A stretch of DNA of 64,000 nt from Spartinivicinus marinus (GCF_026309355.1 NZ_JAPJZK010000001.1:4236501-4300500), one strand, 5' to 3'; shown: positions 1 to 10,455, counted from the first letter of the stretch. The notes: generated by a model not told the origin, from the sequence alone. Made by a program: numbers and translations.

Positions 1-215
1 TTGCAGATGAACCCACAGGTAATTTAGATCAAACAACAGGAGCTACGATCATTGAGTTGCTGTTTGAGCTGAACCAGCAACATCAAACCACGCTGATTTT
101 AGTCACTCATGACATCCAGCTAGCTGAACGCTGTCAGCGGCAATTACACCTGGATGTTGGGCAGTTGCATGAGCAAACAGCTGGTAAACAGGAAGAGGAT
201 TTTGCTCATGGCTAA
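1..215 (+). CDS. ybbA: ABC transporter ATP-binding protein, C-terminal end (YbbA/LolD-like), partial
   Basis: Only the last ~70 codons are inside the window, and the 5' end is cut. The frame opens with ADEPTGNLD, the Walker B/D-loop block of LolD/MacB-type ATPases, followed by the H-loop region LVTHD, and ends at TAA 213-215. It overlaps the start of the FtsX-type permease at 208 by 8 bases, so the two are translationally coupled. Together they match the YbbA-YbbP pair, an ABC system of unsettled substrate that is linked to lysophospholipase TesA in enterics. The ATPase would energise the permease at the inner membrane. The family call is firm; the exact name rests on the neighbour. Confidence 0.85.
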   Translation, partial: ADEPTGNLDQTTGATIIELLFELNQQHQTTLILVTHDIQLAERCQRQLHLDVGQLHEQTAGKQEEDFAHG

Positions 216-2706
216 TGTAGCTCAATTAGCATTGCGACTATTAGGCCGGGAGTGGCGCTCAGGCGAGTTGCGGGTCATTATGTTGGCTTTGCTGGTGGCA
301 GTTACAGCAACCACCTCAATAGGCTTTTTTGTCGATAGGCTTGAAAAAACCATGTATCGACAGTCAGCAGAGTTGCTGGGAGGAGACTTGTTGATTGGTC
401 GGTCTGCGACAGCTCCTACTGAGTGGTTGGGACAGGCTGAGCAGTTACAGCTTAAGCAAACGGAGCTGATTGAGTTTCCTAGTGTGGTGATTTTTCAGGA
501 GCAAATGGTATTAACAGCAGTTAAGGCAGCTGAATCACCTTACCCATTAGTCGGCTGGCTAACGACCGGTAATACGTTGGAAGATACCGATGGTAGCAAG
601 GTTAAGCAAGTGCCATCACTAGGTGAGGTCTGGCTGGAGCAGCGACTTTTCCATCAGCTTAAGTTACAGCTGGGAGATACGATTGAGCTGGGGGCTACCC
701 AACTCAAAGTCACTCAAGTATTGCTATATGAATCGGATCGTGGAGGTGATTTTTATACCCTAGCGCCTCGAGCCCTAATGAATAAAGCGGATCTTGCGGC
801 AGCAGAAATTATTCAGCCTGGTAGCCGAGTGCGTTATAAGTGGCTGGTGTCAGGGGATGATATTCAGGTTAATCAATTGCTTCAATGGCTAAAGCCTCGA
901 TTAACGGCAACAGATAAACTAACCACCTTAAAAGAAGGTCGACCAGCGTTGCATAAGGCCATTAATCGTGCACAGCGTTATTTGGGGTTAGCAACATTAA
1001 TGGCTGTACTCTTAGCTGGCGTAGCGGTGGCGATTGGAGCAAAACACTTTGCTGCCAGGCATTTTGATCAAGTCGCTATTATGCGTTGCCTGGGAGGGCA
1101 AAGCTCGCTTATTGGTAAGCTCTATCTTGGCCAATTGTTGATCTTAGCATTGGTCGTGAGTGCTGTTGGTTGTGTGGCAGGGTTTATCTTGCACTGGATG
1201 TTTGTTGTTTTAATGTCTGGGCTACTGCCTGCCGACCTACCTTTGCCAGGCTTTTGGCCTGCTTATTTAGGGCTATTAACTGGTGTTGTAGCAATTCTTG
1301 GTTTTGCCTTACCACCGATTATTTCGCTCCAACAGGTTAGCGCGTTGCGAGTATTTCGCCGGGAGCTGATGCCGCCTCCCTTATCTTCTTACCTGATTTA
1401 TGGTGTCGCTTTCACTGCACTGGCAGTATTGCTATGGCAATTTACTGGCGAGTGGTGGATGACCCTGGGGCTATTGATTGCTGTAGCGGGTGTAGGGTTA
1501 GTGGTTTGGTTTGGCTTGCAGTGGGGAGTGAAAACGGTATTTTCACGAATTCAACTATTGCAATGGCCGTTAGCTATCCGATTAAGCTTGAACCATATGC
1601 AAAGACAGGCTGGACTAACAGCAACGCAGTTGCTGGCATTTGGTTTAACGCTATTAGCAATGGCCGTTATTTTGGTAGTCAGAACGGATTTGCTTACACA
1701 ATGGAAGCAAGAATTACCACCAAAAACCCCGAATTATTTTGCAATTAATATCCCCTTGGCAGAGCAGCAACAAGTCGCAGACTGGTTTGATAAACATAAG
1801 ATTGAAACTACCCAGTTATATCCCATTATTCGTGGTCGGCTGACAGAAATAAATGGTAAGCCTGTTAAACAAGCAGTTTCAAAAGAGCAGCAAGCGGATA
1901 ATGCATTAAATCGAGAGCTAAATTTAACTTGGCGAGATGAGCTGCCTCCCAGAAATGAACTGATAGCAGGACAATGGTGGGAGTCTAATACAACAAGTCA
2001 AGAGGTGTCTATCGAGCAGGAGCTGGCCGGACGTCTGAATATTAAGCTTGGGGATCAGCTTACGTTCACTATCGCAGGACAACATCTGGAAGCAACTGTC
2101 ACTAGTTACCGCACAGTTAACTGGGAGTCTTTTCAACCCAATTTTTATATGATTTTTCCCAAGCCAGTACTTGAGCCTTTTGCTGCAACATACCTCACCA
2201 GTTTTCATTTACTGGCAGATAAACAGCACTTATTGGCAGAGCTGGTAAAGCAGTTTCCAGCTATCACGTTGTTAGATGTTGCCGCGATGTTAAATCAAGT
2301 GCGACTGATTTTGACTCAAGTCACTTCTGCCATTGAATATGTTTTGTTATTTATTTTAATTGCTGGCTTAGCAGTATTGTATGCTGCAATTAAAGGCACA
2401 TTGGCAGATCGGATTCAAGAAGGGGGGGTAATGCGTGCCTTGGGTGCAAGCCGCCAGCAGATTCGTCAGTGCCAGCTAATTGAGTTTGCGGCTTTAGGTG
2501 GAGTCGCTGGGTTATTGGCAGCGTTGGGGACCGAATTGGTTTGTCGGTTATTATATAACATCACCTTTGACTTGAGTTACCAAACCAATGGCTGGCTCTG
2601 GCTTAGCTTACCTTTACTGGGCAGTAGCATTATTGCCAGCATTGGACTATGGTCAAGTCGCCGAGTGATTACTGAAAGCCCAATGGTGGTATTAAGGGAG
2701 AGTTAA
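208..2706 (+). CDS. ybbP: FtsX-family ABC transporter permease (YbbP-like)
   Basis: An 832-residue inner-membrane permease with a YbbP-type layout: one N-terminal membrane helix (about residues 20-40), a large periplasmic domain, two FtsX-like membrane blocks (roughly residues 255-450 and 480-500) and a last block near 705-825 carrying the conserved [12 protein letters not shown]-type motif. The upstream ATG at 154 would add 18 poorly conserved residues inside the ATPase gene. The ATG at 208 is chosen because AGGAAGAGGA lies just ahead of it and it gives the usual 8-base overlap with ybbA. Length fits the family (about 800-850). It is the membrane partner of the upstream ATPase. The transported molecule is unknown, although the fold resembles lipoprotein and lipid extractors. 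Confidence 0.88.
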   Translation: MANVAQLALRLLGREWRSGELRVIMLALLVAVTATTSIGFFVDRLEKTMYRQSAELLGGDLLIGRSATAPTEWLGQAEQLQLKQTELIEFPSVVIFQEQMVLTAVKAAESPYPLVGWLTTGNTLEDTDGSKVKQVPSLGEVWLEQRLFHQLKLQLGDTIELGATQLKVTQVLLYESDRGGDFYTLAPRALMNKADLAAAEIIQPGSRVRYKWLVSGDDIQVNQLLQWLKPRLTATDKLTTLKEGRPALHKAINRAQRYLGLATLMAVLLAGVAVAIGAKHFAARHFDQVAIMRCLGGQSSLIGKLYLGQLLILALVVSAVGCVAGFILHWMFVVLMSGLLPADLPLPGFWPAYLGLLTGVVAILGFALPPIISLQQVSALRVFRRELMPPPLSSYLIYGVAFTALAVLLWQFTGEWWMTLGLLIAVAGVGLVVWFGLQWGVKTVFSRIQLLQWPLAIRLSLNHMQRQAGLTATQLLAFGLTLLAMAVILVVRTDLLTQWKQELPPKTPNYFAINIPLAEQQQVADWFDKHKIETTQLYPIIRGRLTEINGKPVKQAVSKEQQADNALNRELNLTWRDELPPRNELIAGQWWESNTTSQEVSIEQELAGRLNIKLGDQLTFTIAGQHLEATVTSYRTVNWESFQPNFYMIFPKPVLEPFAATYLTSFHLLADKQHLLAELVKQFPAITLLDVAAMLNQVRLILTQVTSAIEYVLLFILIAGLAVLYAAIKGTLADRIQEGGVMRALGASRQQIRQCQLIEFAALGGVAGLLAALGTELVCRLLYNITFDLSYQTNGWLWLSLPLLGSSIIASIGLWSSRRVITESPMVVLRES

Positions 2707-2819
2707 CCTACTATTGATAACGAACTATTTGAGCTAAGGAAGGCTATACTAATTATTATTGTTACGGGTTAACGTCTGCTTAATGAAAAGTTGAAAAGGA
2801 TTTTGATCAGGAGACAGTT

Positions 2820-3431
2820 ATGATCTTGTTTAATCATATTTGGGGTTTATTTGCTCACCCTAAAGAAGAATATGATCTTATTAGAAAAGAGACATTAGCC
2901 AATAAAAAATATTACTTACTGCATGTCTTTATTTTAGCGGCTATCCCGTCAGTAAGTTCTTATTATGGTGCTACTACTGTAGGCTGGTCGATTGGTACTT
3001 TGGATAAAGTTATTATTGATCACCAAAGTGCTTTATTGATGTCTGTCGCCGGTTATATGGCCATTTTAGCTGGAATTGTATTTATGGGGCTATTTATCCA
3101 TTGGATGGCAAAAACCTATGGAACCAAACCAAGCTATACCAAATGTATCGTTTTTGCTGGCTATACGGCAACGCCTATATTCTTTGTTGGTCTGTTAGCG
3201 CTTTATCCTAATACAGCCTTGTATTTAATTGGCTCGATTATTGGAGTCGCTTATACCGTTTATTTGCTTTATGTGGGTTTACCCAGAATGATGACAATCC
3301 CTGAAGAGCAAGGCTTTCTATTTGCTACTTCTGTAGTGTGTGTTGGCTTGGTATTGCTAGTGACAATGAAAGTAATAACCGCACTGTTTTGGGGAATGGG
3401 ATTTGGGCCGGGGTTTGATGTGAGTATTTAG
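2820..3431 (+). CDS. Yip1-family inner-membrane protein
   Basis: A 203-residue protein with about five hydrophobic segments (near residues 30-50, 70-98, 108-125, 130-150 and 165-190). The opening FNHIWGLFAHPKEEY is typical of bacterial Yip1-domain proteins, in which a short amphipathic start with a tryptophan and HP precedes the membrane domain. A clear GGAGA ribosome site lies just before the ATG. It is a single gene, separated by 113 bases from ybbP and followed by a long non-coding stretch. No enzymatic motif is seen. Bacterial members have no settled function; eukaryotic Yip1 proteins act in vesicle traffic, which does not transfer here. Confidence 0.75.
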   Translation: MILFNHIWGLFAHPKEEYDLIRKETLANKKYYLLHVFILAAIPSVSSYYGATTVGWSIGTLDKVIIDHQSALLMSVAGYMAILAGIVFMGLFIHWMAKTYGTKPSYTKCIVFAGYTATPIFFVGLLALYPNTALYLIGSIIGVAYTVYLLYVGLPRMMTIPEEQGFLFATSVVCVGLVLLVTMKVITALFWGMGFGPGFDVSI

Positions 3432-3643
3432 TTTCTCTTGTTTTTGTACATTTTGTTTTGCTTACAAGTTTTTTCATAATGTTGTTGAGCTTGTTGAACA
3501 ACTCCAGGGCTTTTCATAGTGCTTTTTGTTAGTATTAACAGGATGTAATGAGTCAAGAATGATTATTGTCAAACACGGCAAAAAATAATTATTTGTTAGT
3601 ATATCCATCATGAATCATTTTTAGGTGTAAAAATAAAGTGGTA

Positions 3644-3821
3644 TATACTCACAGCGAAGGATTATTTAGGCGAGGCCACCGAGCGATGAAGCCCCAGGAG
3701 TTTAGATAAACTAAATGACTGGGGTGACAGTTAATTGCTCCTGCATTAACTGCATTTTCACCAATCCCTGGCGGTCAAGAGCGATGGTAACAAATCCTAA
3801 AAATCATTCGCGAAGAGTATA
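3644..3821. repeat. MITE-like element with ~27-bp imperfect terminal inverted repeats
   Basis: The left end 3644-3670 (TATACTC, then GCGAAGGATTATTTAGG) is the near reverse complement of the right end 3796-3821 (CCTAAAAATCATTCGC, then GAGTATA). The inner TIR block differs at two positions. The core has a second inverted pair, CCCCAG/CTGGGG, enclosing AGTTTA-GA-TAAACT. The 178-base element has no coding capacity. This is the anatomy of a miniature inverted-repeat transposable element or a REP/BIME-like structured repeat. Only one copy was noticed in this window, so mobility is inferred from structure alone. Confidence 0.65.
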
Positions 3822-3823
3822 GT

Positions 3824-4002
3824 TATAATGCTAGGGAAGTATTTTAAGTGTCAGGTTACAGCATTGCACTTTTATGTTAGTGGTTGTGAAAAAGAGTGAT
3901 TACAGATTTCTCCACAATCATTTGAAACACGAATTGATCGAATTTTTGATGGACGGATTATACGCTAATTCGATTTATAACCCGGTTGTAGCCGGGTTTT
4001 TT
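3824..4002 (+). ncRNA. Possible small RNA ending at an orphan intrinsic terminator
   Basis: A strong rho-independent terminator at 3979-4002 has no plus-strand gene to serve, and cysZ is on the other strand. About 150 bases upstream, at 3824-3829, lies a perfect TATAAT at the edge of the inverted-repeat element. No good -35 is visible at 16-18 bases. Transcription would start near 3836 and give an RNA of about 165 nt. It matches no RNA family I recognise. The call is inference from promoter-like and terminator signals. Confidence 0.3.
3979..4002 (+). terminator. Rho-independent terminator
   Basis: AACCCGG, a short loop, then CCGGGTT followed by a run of T. The T tract lies on the plus strand only, so it ends plus-strand transcription and is a poor terminator for the convergent cysZ. 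Confidence 0.8.
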
Positions 4003-4045
4003 CTAGGTGCTGTTTGTTTATATTTATACGTTTATTTTTTTGTAT

Positions 4046-4768
4046 TTATATTTTTTTCCGATTTAACTCCACCCACATTACTGTACCACCAGCTACTGCG
4101 GCAGGTATGACTAAAAAGTTAACAAGTGGGATAAACATCAATAAATAAACAGTGCCACCGAAGGTTAGGGCATTGGTACGACTTTGTTTAAGTTGATCAA
4201 TCATTTCTTTAAAGCCAACGCCATTATTGTCTGCTGCATAGTCAACATACTGAACTGAAAGCATCCAGGTGCTGTAGGCAAACCAGGCAAATGGGGCGAT
4301 AATATTCAGCACAGGCGTTATGGTGATCAGCAGGAGAATAACCAGCCAGGGTAAATAATACAACAATTTACGTAGCTCACGACCGATCGCTTTCGGCACA
4401 ACAACGGCCAGTTGCTGCCAGCTAAACTCTTCTTCGTTTTGATTGTTGGTAATCTTCTTTTCAACGGCTTCAGCCAGAAAACCATGAAAAGGTGATGCGA
4501 TGATATTGCCTAGTATACTAAAGGTGAAAAATACCAGCAAAAGGGCAGTAATCGCAAAAAAAGGCCATAATAAATATTCTAACCAGATTAGCCAACTTGG
4601 CAGGTCGCCAATTAACCAGCTTATCAAGGCACCAAACTGGCTAAATAATAAAATAAGGGCAATGGTAAACACACAAATATTAAGTAGCAGGGGGAAAACG
4701 ACAAATTTTCTGAGCCCTGGCTGGCTGATGAGCTTTAGTCCTTGAAAAAACTGTTGGGTTCCTAGCAT
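4046..4768 (-). CDS. cysZ: Sulfate transporter CysZ
   Basis: A 240-residue protein of the CysZ/EI24 family, which carries sulfate across the inner membrane for cysteine synthesis. Hydrophobic segments fall near residues 20-45, 65-92, 140-165 and 200-230. The start MLGTQQFFQGLKL and the block ASPFHGFLAEAVE, with its charged follow-up, are typical of the family. AAAGG precedes the ATG. It is divergent from trxB with 237 bases between them. Length matches the usual 240-260 residues. No CysB site could be assigned by eye. Confidence 0.88.
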   Translation of the reverse strand: MLGTQQFFQGLKLISQPGLRKFVVFPLLLNICVFTIALILLFSQFGALISWLIGDLPSWLIWLEYLLWPFFAITALLLVFFTFSILGNIIASPFHGFLAEAVEKKITNNQNEEEFSWQQLAVVVPKAIGRELRKLLYYLPWLVILLLITITPVLNIIAPFAWFAYSTWMLSVQYVDYAADNNGVGFKEMIDQLKQSRTNALTFGGTVYLLMFIPLVNFLVIPAAVAGGTVMWVELNRKKI

Positions 4769-5005
4769 AAAAAAGAGCCTTTAAACTGTAAGTGTAGCCA
4801 AATAGATTTTTACTATAGCAATCATTGATAATATTTAATATCAAGCCTGGATACCAGCTCATACATTGAAAGATGATATCGAGTTTAAATTGGCCCATCA
4901 TGTGTGCTGTGGCTAGTATTTCATCCTGCGAAGATAAGCGTCATAATACGGTGCCATTAAGCCTGGCAAGACAGGCTCAGATGAGGTTTTAAAGGAGAAA
5001 ATTAA

Positions 5006-5962
<957 letters not shown>

Positions 5963-5996
5963 CCAGCCAGATAGAAAGCCACTTTAAAATAAGCAC

Positions 5997-6027
5997 AAAA
6001 AAAGCAGCCAAATGGCTGCTTTTTTTG
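5997..6027. terminator. Bidirectional rho-independent terminator between trxB and zapG
   Basis: A run of A, GCAGCCA, AA, TGGCTGC, then a run of T. The hairpin is flanked by A and T tracts, so it can end both trxB and the convergent zapG. Confidence 0.9.
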
Positions 6028-6040
6028 TGCTTGTGCTGAC

Positions 6041-6502
6041 TTATGATAAAGAGGGGTTTTCTTGTCTTATGACCCCAAAGTCTTCTGAAAGTGTACCTTT
6101 TTCTTTTGGATGTTTTTTGGGTGCATAATCTTTAGGTGGCTCAATTGCATCATGGGGCTCATCTGCTTCTGGCTTTTTGCCTGAAACTAAGGCCTCAGTA
6201 GCCAGGAGAGCATCACTAGCACCTTGCTGCGTTTCTATATCACATAATGTAGCGGCAGAGTTTGCGATATGCTGGTTAAGGTCTTTATAGGTTTCAGTGA
6301 GTTTGTTAACAAGCTCGCGAGTTTGGTTAAAGTGCTCATTAACGCTTTCGTGATAGCTATTTAGCTCATTTTGTGTTTGCTGCAGCTGGTTTTCCAGCTT
6401 ATTACTTTTGCTGTTGTTGCTTGTCATGAAGTTAAACATATACAGCAGTGAGGCACCCACCATCACTCCTAAAATAAACCAAATGAGATTTGCTGTTTCC
6501 AC
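6041..6502 (-). CDS. zapG: Cell division/envelope protein ZapG (YhcB, DUF1043)
   Basis: A 153-residue single-pass inner-membrane protein. One membrane helix spans about residues 5-23, followed by a long coiled coil (about 28-95) rich in Q, N, E and L, and a low-complexity proline/lysine tail. This is the DUF1043/YhcB plan. E. coli YhcB/ZapG interacts with divisome and elongation proteins and affects cell shape. The start codon is GTG at 6502. It is divergent from zapE, as in E. coli, where yhcB and zapE are also neighbours next to rplM-rpsI. Function is from the family; synteny adds support. Confidence 0.85.
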   Translation of the reverse strand: METANLIWFILGVMVGASLLYMFNFMTSNNSKSNKLENQLQQTQNELNSYHESVNEHFNQTRELVNKLTETYKDLNQHIANSAATLCDIETQQGASDALLATEALVSGKKPEADEPHDAIEPPKDYAPKKHPKEKGTLSEDFGVIRQENPSLS

Positions 6503-6949
6503 AACTAATGCCTCTAATGTTGTCGTTCCTATCTATAGTGTTGCTGAGTTTTATTGGTTATTGCCAGCAACTTACTTGCCAAGAGTGGTCGGCATATTAC
6601 CGATATCTGCGAGCATTGTTATTGTTGTGTCGTATAACTCGCTTTGCTCTAGGCAGCCTTAAGCTAAAGCACCACTGTTTCAGCTTATGCCCCTAAATTA
6701 GCTATTTTTTGATTTGATGTATACCCTTTACACGTGATTTTTAGAAGTGTGATTAGGGAGCGAAGGTCAGCCAACCACATTTTTATAGAACTGCTAGCTG
6801 ATACCCCTAGTTTAGCTGGTTATGTCAAAAAATTTAGCACTTGGAGACAAGTTTATTGCGGCTTATAACGAATTGCACAATGTTTTCAAGGTGGTTAAAG
6901 TGGCGCTCACAAAATCAACGCAACAGTTAATGGGTTAGGTTCAGTTGTT
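6503..6949. other. 447-base divergent intergenic region, zapG/zapE
   Basis: Holds the promoters of zapG and zapE, but no box pair convincing enough to mark. Short open frames here overlap each other, lack ribosome sites and look accidental. No RNA gene was seen. Confidence 0.5.
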
Positions 6950-8056
6950 ATGACACCTTGGGAGCGCTATCAACAAGACTTGCTTCGAGATGACTTCAGT
7001 TATGATGCAGAGCAGGAAAAGGCAGTAAAACACTTACAACGGCTTTATGACGATCTAATTGCCGCGCAGCAAGAGCAGTCTATGCCGGTAACAGGCTGGT
7101 TGAAATGGTTTAGTCAAAAAAAGCCCATTGAGCCCTGCCAGGGGTTGTACTTCTGGGGTGGGGTTGGTCGAGGAAAGACGTATCTGGTGGATACTTTCTT
7201 TGATAGTCTGCCATTCGAAAATAAAATGCGTACACATTTTCACCGGTTTATGCAACGGGTGCATCAAGAATTAAAAACCTTGAAAGGTGAAAAAAACCCA
7301 TTAACCATCGTGGCTAAGCGACTTAGTGATGAAGCTTGTGTAATTTGCTTTGACGAGTTTTTTGTATCGGATATTACTGATGCAATGATTTTAGGTGGGT
7401 TGTTTGAGCAATTGTTTGCTAACGGGGTTACTTTGGTAGCAACGTCAAACATTGTACCTAATGAGTTGTATAAAGATGGTCTGCAGCGTCAGCGTTTTTT
7501 ACCTGCAATTGAGCTGGTAGAAAAATACACCGAAGTAGTGAATGTCGATAGCGGTATTGATTATCGGTTGCGAGTTTTAGAGCAGGCAGAAATTTATCAT
7601 TATCCATTGAGCGCTGAAGCAACAGCCAGTATGGAAGATAGCTTTAATCGATTGGTGCCAGATAAAGCACATATCAGTGAAAACGAAGCATTAATCATAG
7701 AAGGGCGGCCAATTACTGCATTGAAGTGCTGTGATGATGTTGCCTGGTTTAGTTTTACAGAGCTGTGTGATGGACCGCGAAGCCAGAATGATTACATTGA
7801 GTTGGCTAAGATTTTTCAGACAGTGTTACTTAGTGATATACCGCAACTGACAACTAATAGAGATGATCAGGCGCGTCGGTTTGTTAATTTAATTGATGAG
7901 TTTTACGACCGTAACGTCAAAGTAATTATGTCAGCTGAAGTGGCAATTCCGGATATTTATCAGGGAACTCAGTTAACGTTTGTTTATGAAAGAACCACTA
8001 GCAGGATGCTGGAAATGCAGTCTCATGAGTATCTTGGGCGAGCGCATAAGGCTTAA
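6950..8056 (+). CDS. zapE: Cell division ATPase ZapE (AFG1-like)
   Basis: A 368-residue AAA-type ATPase that associates with the FtsZ ring and destabilises FtsZ polymers during constriction. Walker A GGVGRGKT lies at 70-77 and Walker B VICFDEF at 131-137, with the ATSN sensor block near residue 163. These are standard for the AFG1/YhcM family. The ATG follows GGTTAGGTTCAGTT, a weak ribosome site. The gene sits between zapG and rplM as in other gammaproteobacteria. Length is close to E. coli ZapE (375). Confidence 0.93.
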   Translation: MTPWERYQQDLLRDDFSYDAEQEKAVKHLQRLYDDLIAAQQEQSMPVTGWLKWFSQKKPIEPCQGLYFWGGVGRGKTYLVDTFFDSLPFENKMRTHFHRFMQRVHQELKTLKGEKNPLTIVAKRLSDEACVICFDEFFVSDITDAMILGGLFEQLFANGVTLVATSNIVPNELYKDGLQRQRFLPAIELVEKYTEVVNVDSGIDYRLRVLEQAEIYHYPLSAEATASMEDSFNRLVPDKAHISENEALIIEGRPITALKCCDDVAWFSFTELCDGPRSQNDYIELAKIFQTVLLSDIPQLTTNRDDQARRFVNLIDEFYDRNVKVIMSAEVAIPDIYQGTQLTFVYERTTSRMLEMQSHEYLGRAHKA

Positions 8057-8059
8057 AAA

Positions 8060-8099
8060 GAGTGAGCTAAAAGGTTTTTAGCTCACTCTCTCAGAGAGT
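8060..8099 (+). terminator. Hairpins after zapE
   Basis: A 13-bp stem, GAGTGAGCTAAAA (8060-8072) with its complement ending at 8088, is followed by an overlapping small hairpin ACTCTC-TCA-GAGAGT (8085-8099). The T run lies inside the loop side of the long stem, so it may act as a terminator for either convergent gene, or as an mRNA 3'-end stem. Confidence 0.55.
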
Positions 8100-8119
8100 G
8101 CGGGGGTGAGGGGGTATCT

Positions 8120-9157
8120 TTAAGGTGCGGGGTTCGGTTGTTCAGTATGAACCGCTTCTATTTCCTCTAGCACCTCATCTGCTAGCGTTAAGTTAATGCT
8201 AGCAATATTGGCTTTTAGCTGTTCCATGCTGGTGGCACCAATAATATTACTGGTAACAAATGGACGGCTGCTGACAAACGCTAAAGCCATTTGGGCAGGA
8301 TCTAGATTATGTTGCTTGGCAATTGCGACATATTGCTCTGTCGCTTTAATTGCTTGAGGGTTGGAATAACGAGCAAACCGGCTAAATAGCGTCAAGCGAG
8401 CATTAGCGGGTTTCGCACCATGTAAATATTTGCCACTTAGCGCACCAAATGCCATAGGAGAGTAGGCGAGCAAGCTAAGTTGTTCACGATGAGCAAATTC
8501 TGCCAGGCCAATTTCAAAGGTTCGATTTAGCAGGTTGTAAGGGTTCTGGATAGATACCACTTGAGCCATTCCATGTTTTTCAGCTAGCTGTAAATACTGC
8601 ATGGCACCCCAAGGTGTTTCGTTTGATATGCCAATATGCCGAACCTTTCCACTTATGACTAGCTCATTCAGCGCTGAAAGGGTTTCTTCAATAGCAACGA
8701 TTTGTTCATCGATAGAGTAAGGGTAGTTGAGCTGGCCAAAGAAGTTAGTTTGCCGTTCGGGCCAGTGAACTTGATATAAATCGATGTAGTCGGTATTTAA
8801 GCGAGCAAGAGAGGCTTCAGCTGCTGTGATAATATTGTGTCTATCCAGCCTTGGCCCCAGGCGCATATAGCTTACCCAGTCACCAGGCCCCGTGACTTTA
8901 GTTGCCAGGATAAACTGATCCCGGTTAGCGCGCTGCTTTATCCATTCACCAATGATACTTTCTGTTTTAGTGTAGGTTTCTGCTTTAGGCGGGACGGGGT
9001 AAAGCTCGGCAGTATCAATAAAGTTAATGCCTTGGTCGATTGCATAGTCTAGTTGTTCAAATGCTTCTTGTTGATTGTTTTGTTCTCCCCAAGTCATGGT
9101 GCCTAAACAAAGTGCACTCACGTTAAGACTACTGTTACCTAATTGGTGATATTGCAT
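8120..9157 (-). CDS. tas: NADP(H)-dependent aldo/keto reductase (Tas-like)
   Basis: A 345-residue TIM-barrel oxidoreductase. The catalytic tetrad can be placed at D48, Y53, K87 and H131 within NFIDTAELYP, ATKV and VHWPER. The subfamily signature LGTMTWGEQN near the N-terminus and the overall length match E. coli Tas (346), an aldo/keto reductase first found as a suppressor of tyrosine auxotrophy in starving cells. TTAGGA lies upstream of the ATG. It is convergent with zapE and divergent from rplM. The physiological substrate is not known from sequence. Confidence 0.88.
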   Translation of the reverse strand: MQYHQLGNSSLNVSALCLGTMTWGEQNNQQEAFEQLDYAIDQGINFIDTAELYPVPPKAETYTKTESIIGEWIKQRANRDQFILATKVTGPGDWVSYMRLGPRLDRHNIITAAEASLARLNTDYIDLYQVHWPERQTNFFGQLNYPYSIDEQIVAIEETLSALNELVISGKVRHIGISNETPWGAMQYLQLAEKHGMAQVVSIQNPYNLLNRTFEIGLAEFAHREQLSLLAYSPMAFGALSGKYLHGAKPANARLTLFSRFARYSNPQAIKATEQYVAIAKQHNLDPAQMALAFVSSRPFVTSNIIGATSMEQLKANIASINLTLADEVLEEIEAVHTEQPNPAP

Positions 9158-9310
9158 TGAGGTTTTCCTAATGTTTCTAAGTTAACTGGCATACTTTATC
9201 AAATAGCTTATTTAACAATGCCTCTGAAAATATAACGATAATGATTTTGTTATAATGATGCTGGCCGAAAATTAAACTACCCTTGAGGTTTATAAAGTGT
9301 TATTAGGGGC

Positions 9311-9339
9311 TTTTTTATCCAGGCGCTTAGCGCTATAAT
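9311..9339 (+). promoter_or_regulatory. Likely sigma-70 promoter of rplM-rpsI
   Basis: TATAAT at 9334-9339 with a T-rich -35 (9311-9316) at 17-base spacing. The transcript would carry a ~125-base leader before rplM. The 315-base stretch 9158-9472 holds nothing else that I can support. Confidence 0.5.
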
Positions 9340-9472
9340 CGCCGGCTTCGTTTCCCGCGAATTGAGATGCCCGTGTGCAACACTGAAACCCTTTTGGTGG
9401 TTTTAGGATTGCCAAAAGCTCAGTTTGTAACATTTTGTCGATAGTAAATCGACTTACGAGGCATAAAGTAAT

Positions 9473-9901
9473 ATGAAAACTTATACTGCAAAACCAGAAA
9501 CTGTAAAGCGTGACTGGTACGTAGTAGACGCTTCAGGGAAAACTCTGGGTCGTCTAGCAACTGAAATTGCGCTGCGGCTACGTGGTAAACACAAGCCTGA
9601 GTACACACCACATGTGGACACAGGTGATTACATTGTGGTCGTTAACGCTGAAAAAGTGCATGTCACTGGTAATAAAGCGAAGGCTAAACTGTATCATCGT
9701 CATACAGGTTATCCTGGCGGTTTGCGTACCATGAACTTTGAAAAGCTGATTGATCATGCGCCAGAGCGTATCATCGAAAAAGCTGTTAAAGGTATGTTGC
9801 CAAAAGGTCCGTTGGGCCGGGTTATGTACAGCAAGCTGAAAGTTTATGCTGGTGCCGAGCACAAGCATGCAGCTCAACAACCTCTAGTTTTGGAAATTTA
9901 A
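9473..9901 (+). CDS. rplM: 50S ribosomal protein L13
   Basis: A 142-residue protein, the exact length typical of bacterial L13, an early-assembly protein of the large subunit that binds 23S rRNA. It opens [20 protein letters not shown] and contains the signature block centred on the [10 protein letters not shown] motif near residue 102. ACGAGG precedes the start. rpsI follows after 15 bases in the conserved rplM-rpsI operon. Confidence 0.98.
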   Translation: MKTYTAKPETVKRDWYVVDASGKTLGRLATEIALRLRGKHKPEYTPHVDTGDYIVVVNAEKVHVTGNKAKAKLYHRHTGYPGGLRTMNFEKLIDHAPERIIEKAVKGMLPKGPLGRVMYSKLKVYAGAEHKHAAQQPLVLEI

Positions 9902-9916
9902 CGGGAAGGTCTGAAT

Positions 9917-10309
9917 ATGTCTACGGCTCAATACTACGGAACTGGTCGTCGCAAATCTTCGACTGCTCGTGTTTTCCTGAAAACTGGAGGCGGTGCTATC
10001 GAAGTTAATGGTCGCCCATTAGATGAATACTTCGGTCGTAAAACTGCTCGGATGGTTGTTCGTCAGCCTCTTGAAGTTGTTGAGATGTTGGAAAACTTCG
10101 ACATCAAAGTAACAGTAAAAGGTGGGGGTGGTTCTGGCCAGGCTGGAGCGATTCGTCACGGGATTACTCGTGCTTTGATTGAGTATAACGAAGAATTTCG
10201 TTCATCTTTACGTAAGGCGGGTTATGTGACTCGTGATGCACGTGAAGTTGAGCGTAAGAAAGTGGGTCTACGCAAAGCGCGTAAGCGTCCACAGTACTCA
10301 AAGCGTTAA
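9917..10309 (+). CDS. rpsI: 30S ribosomal protein S9
   Basis: A 130-residue protein of the small-subunit head whose basic C-terminal tail (KRPQYSKR) reaches the P-site tRNA. The motif [15 protein letters not shown] near residues 67-81 is diagnostic. GGAAGG lies ahead of the ATG. It is cotranscribed with rplM and followed by a strong terminator. Confidence 0.98.
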   Translation: MSTAQYYGTGRRKSSTARVFLKTGGGAIEVNGRPLDEYFGRKTARMVVRQPLEVVEMLENFDIKVTVKGGGGSGQAGAIRHGITRALIEYNEEFRSSLRKAGYVTRDAREVERKKVGLRKARKRPQYSKR

Positions 10310-10336
10310 TTATTGTTTATCGCTTTTGTGGTCGAA

Positions 10337-10367
10337 AAGCCTGGGAAATATCCCGGGCTTTTTTTTA
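10337..10367 (+). terminator. Rho-independent terminator after rpsI
   Basis: AGCCTGGGA, AATA, TCCCGGGCT (one G-T pair), then eight T residues. Confidence 0.92.
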
Positions 10368-10426
10368 AGGCCTTTTGATACTTGCCTGAAAGTGTATTAT
10401 TTGAGCAAACCTCAGCAGGCCTATAT

Positions 10427-10442
10427 ACCCAATATGTTGGGT
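10427..10442. promoter_or_regulatory. Perfect inverted repeat upstream of petA, operator-like
   Basis: ACCCAA-TATG-TTGGGT, 6-bp arms. It lies just upstream of the probable pet promoter and could bind a regulator dimer. No T run follows, so it is not a terminator. Confidence 0.35.
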
Positions 10443-10455
10443 GTAAATAAATTGA

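Larger units (their letters stand above)
3432..4045. other. 614-base intergenic stretch with a repeat element and a lone terminator
   Basis: No convincing gene is present. The first ~200 bases hold only A/T-rich sequence and a weak inverted repeat (GTTGTT at 3481 with AACAAC at 3497). The middle is the inverted-repeat element 3644-3821, followed by a possible small RNA that ends at the terminator 3979-4002. An open frame at 3874-4110 runs straight through the terminator, has poor composition and is rejected as a gene. Confidence 0.7.

Noticed and set aside
1434-1748. 104-codon frame inside ybbP
   Set aside because: It is a shifted frame within a well supported gene, with no independent signals.
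3874-4110. 78-codon plus-strand frame
   Set aside because: It reads through a strong terminator at 3979-4002 and into the cysZ 3' end, with no ribosome site or conserved motif.
6408-6696. Two overlapping short plus-strand frames in the zapG/zapE interval
   Set aside because: They overlap each other and zapG, lack ribosome sites and have no recognisable sequence.
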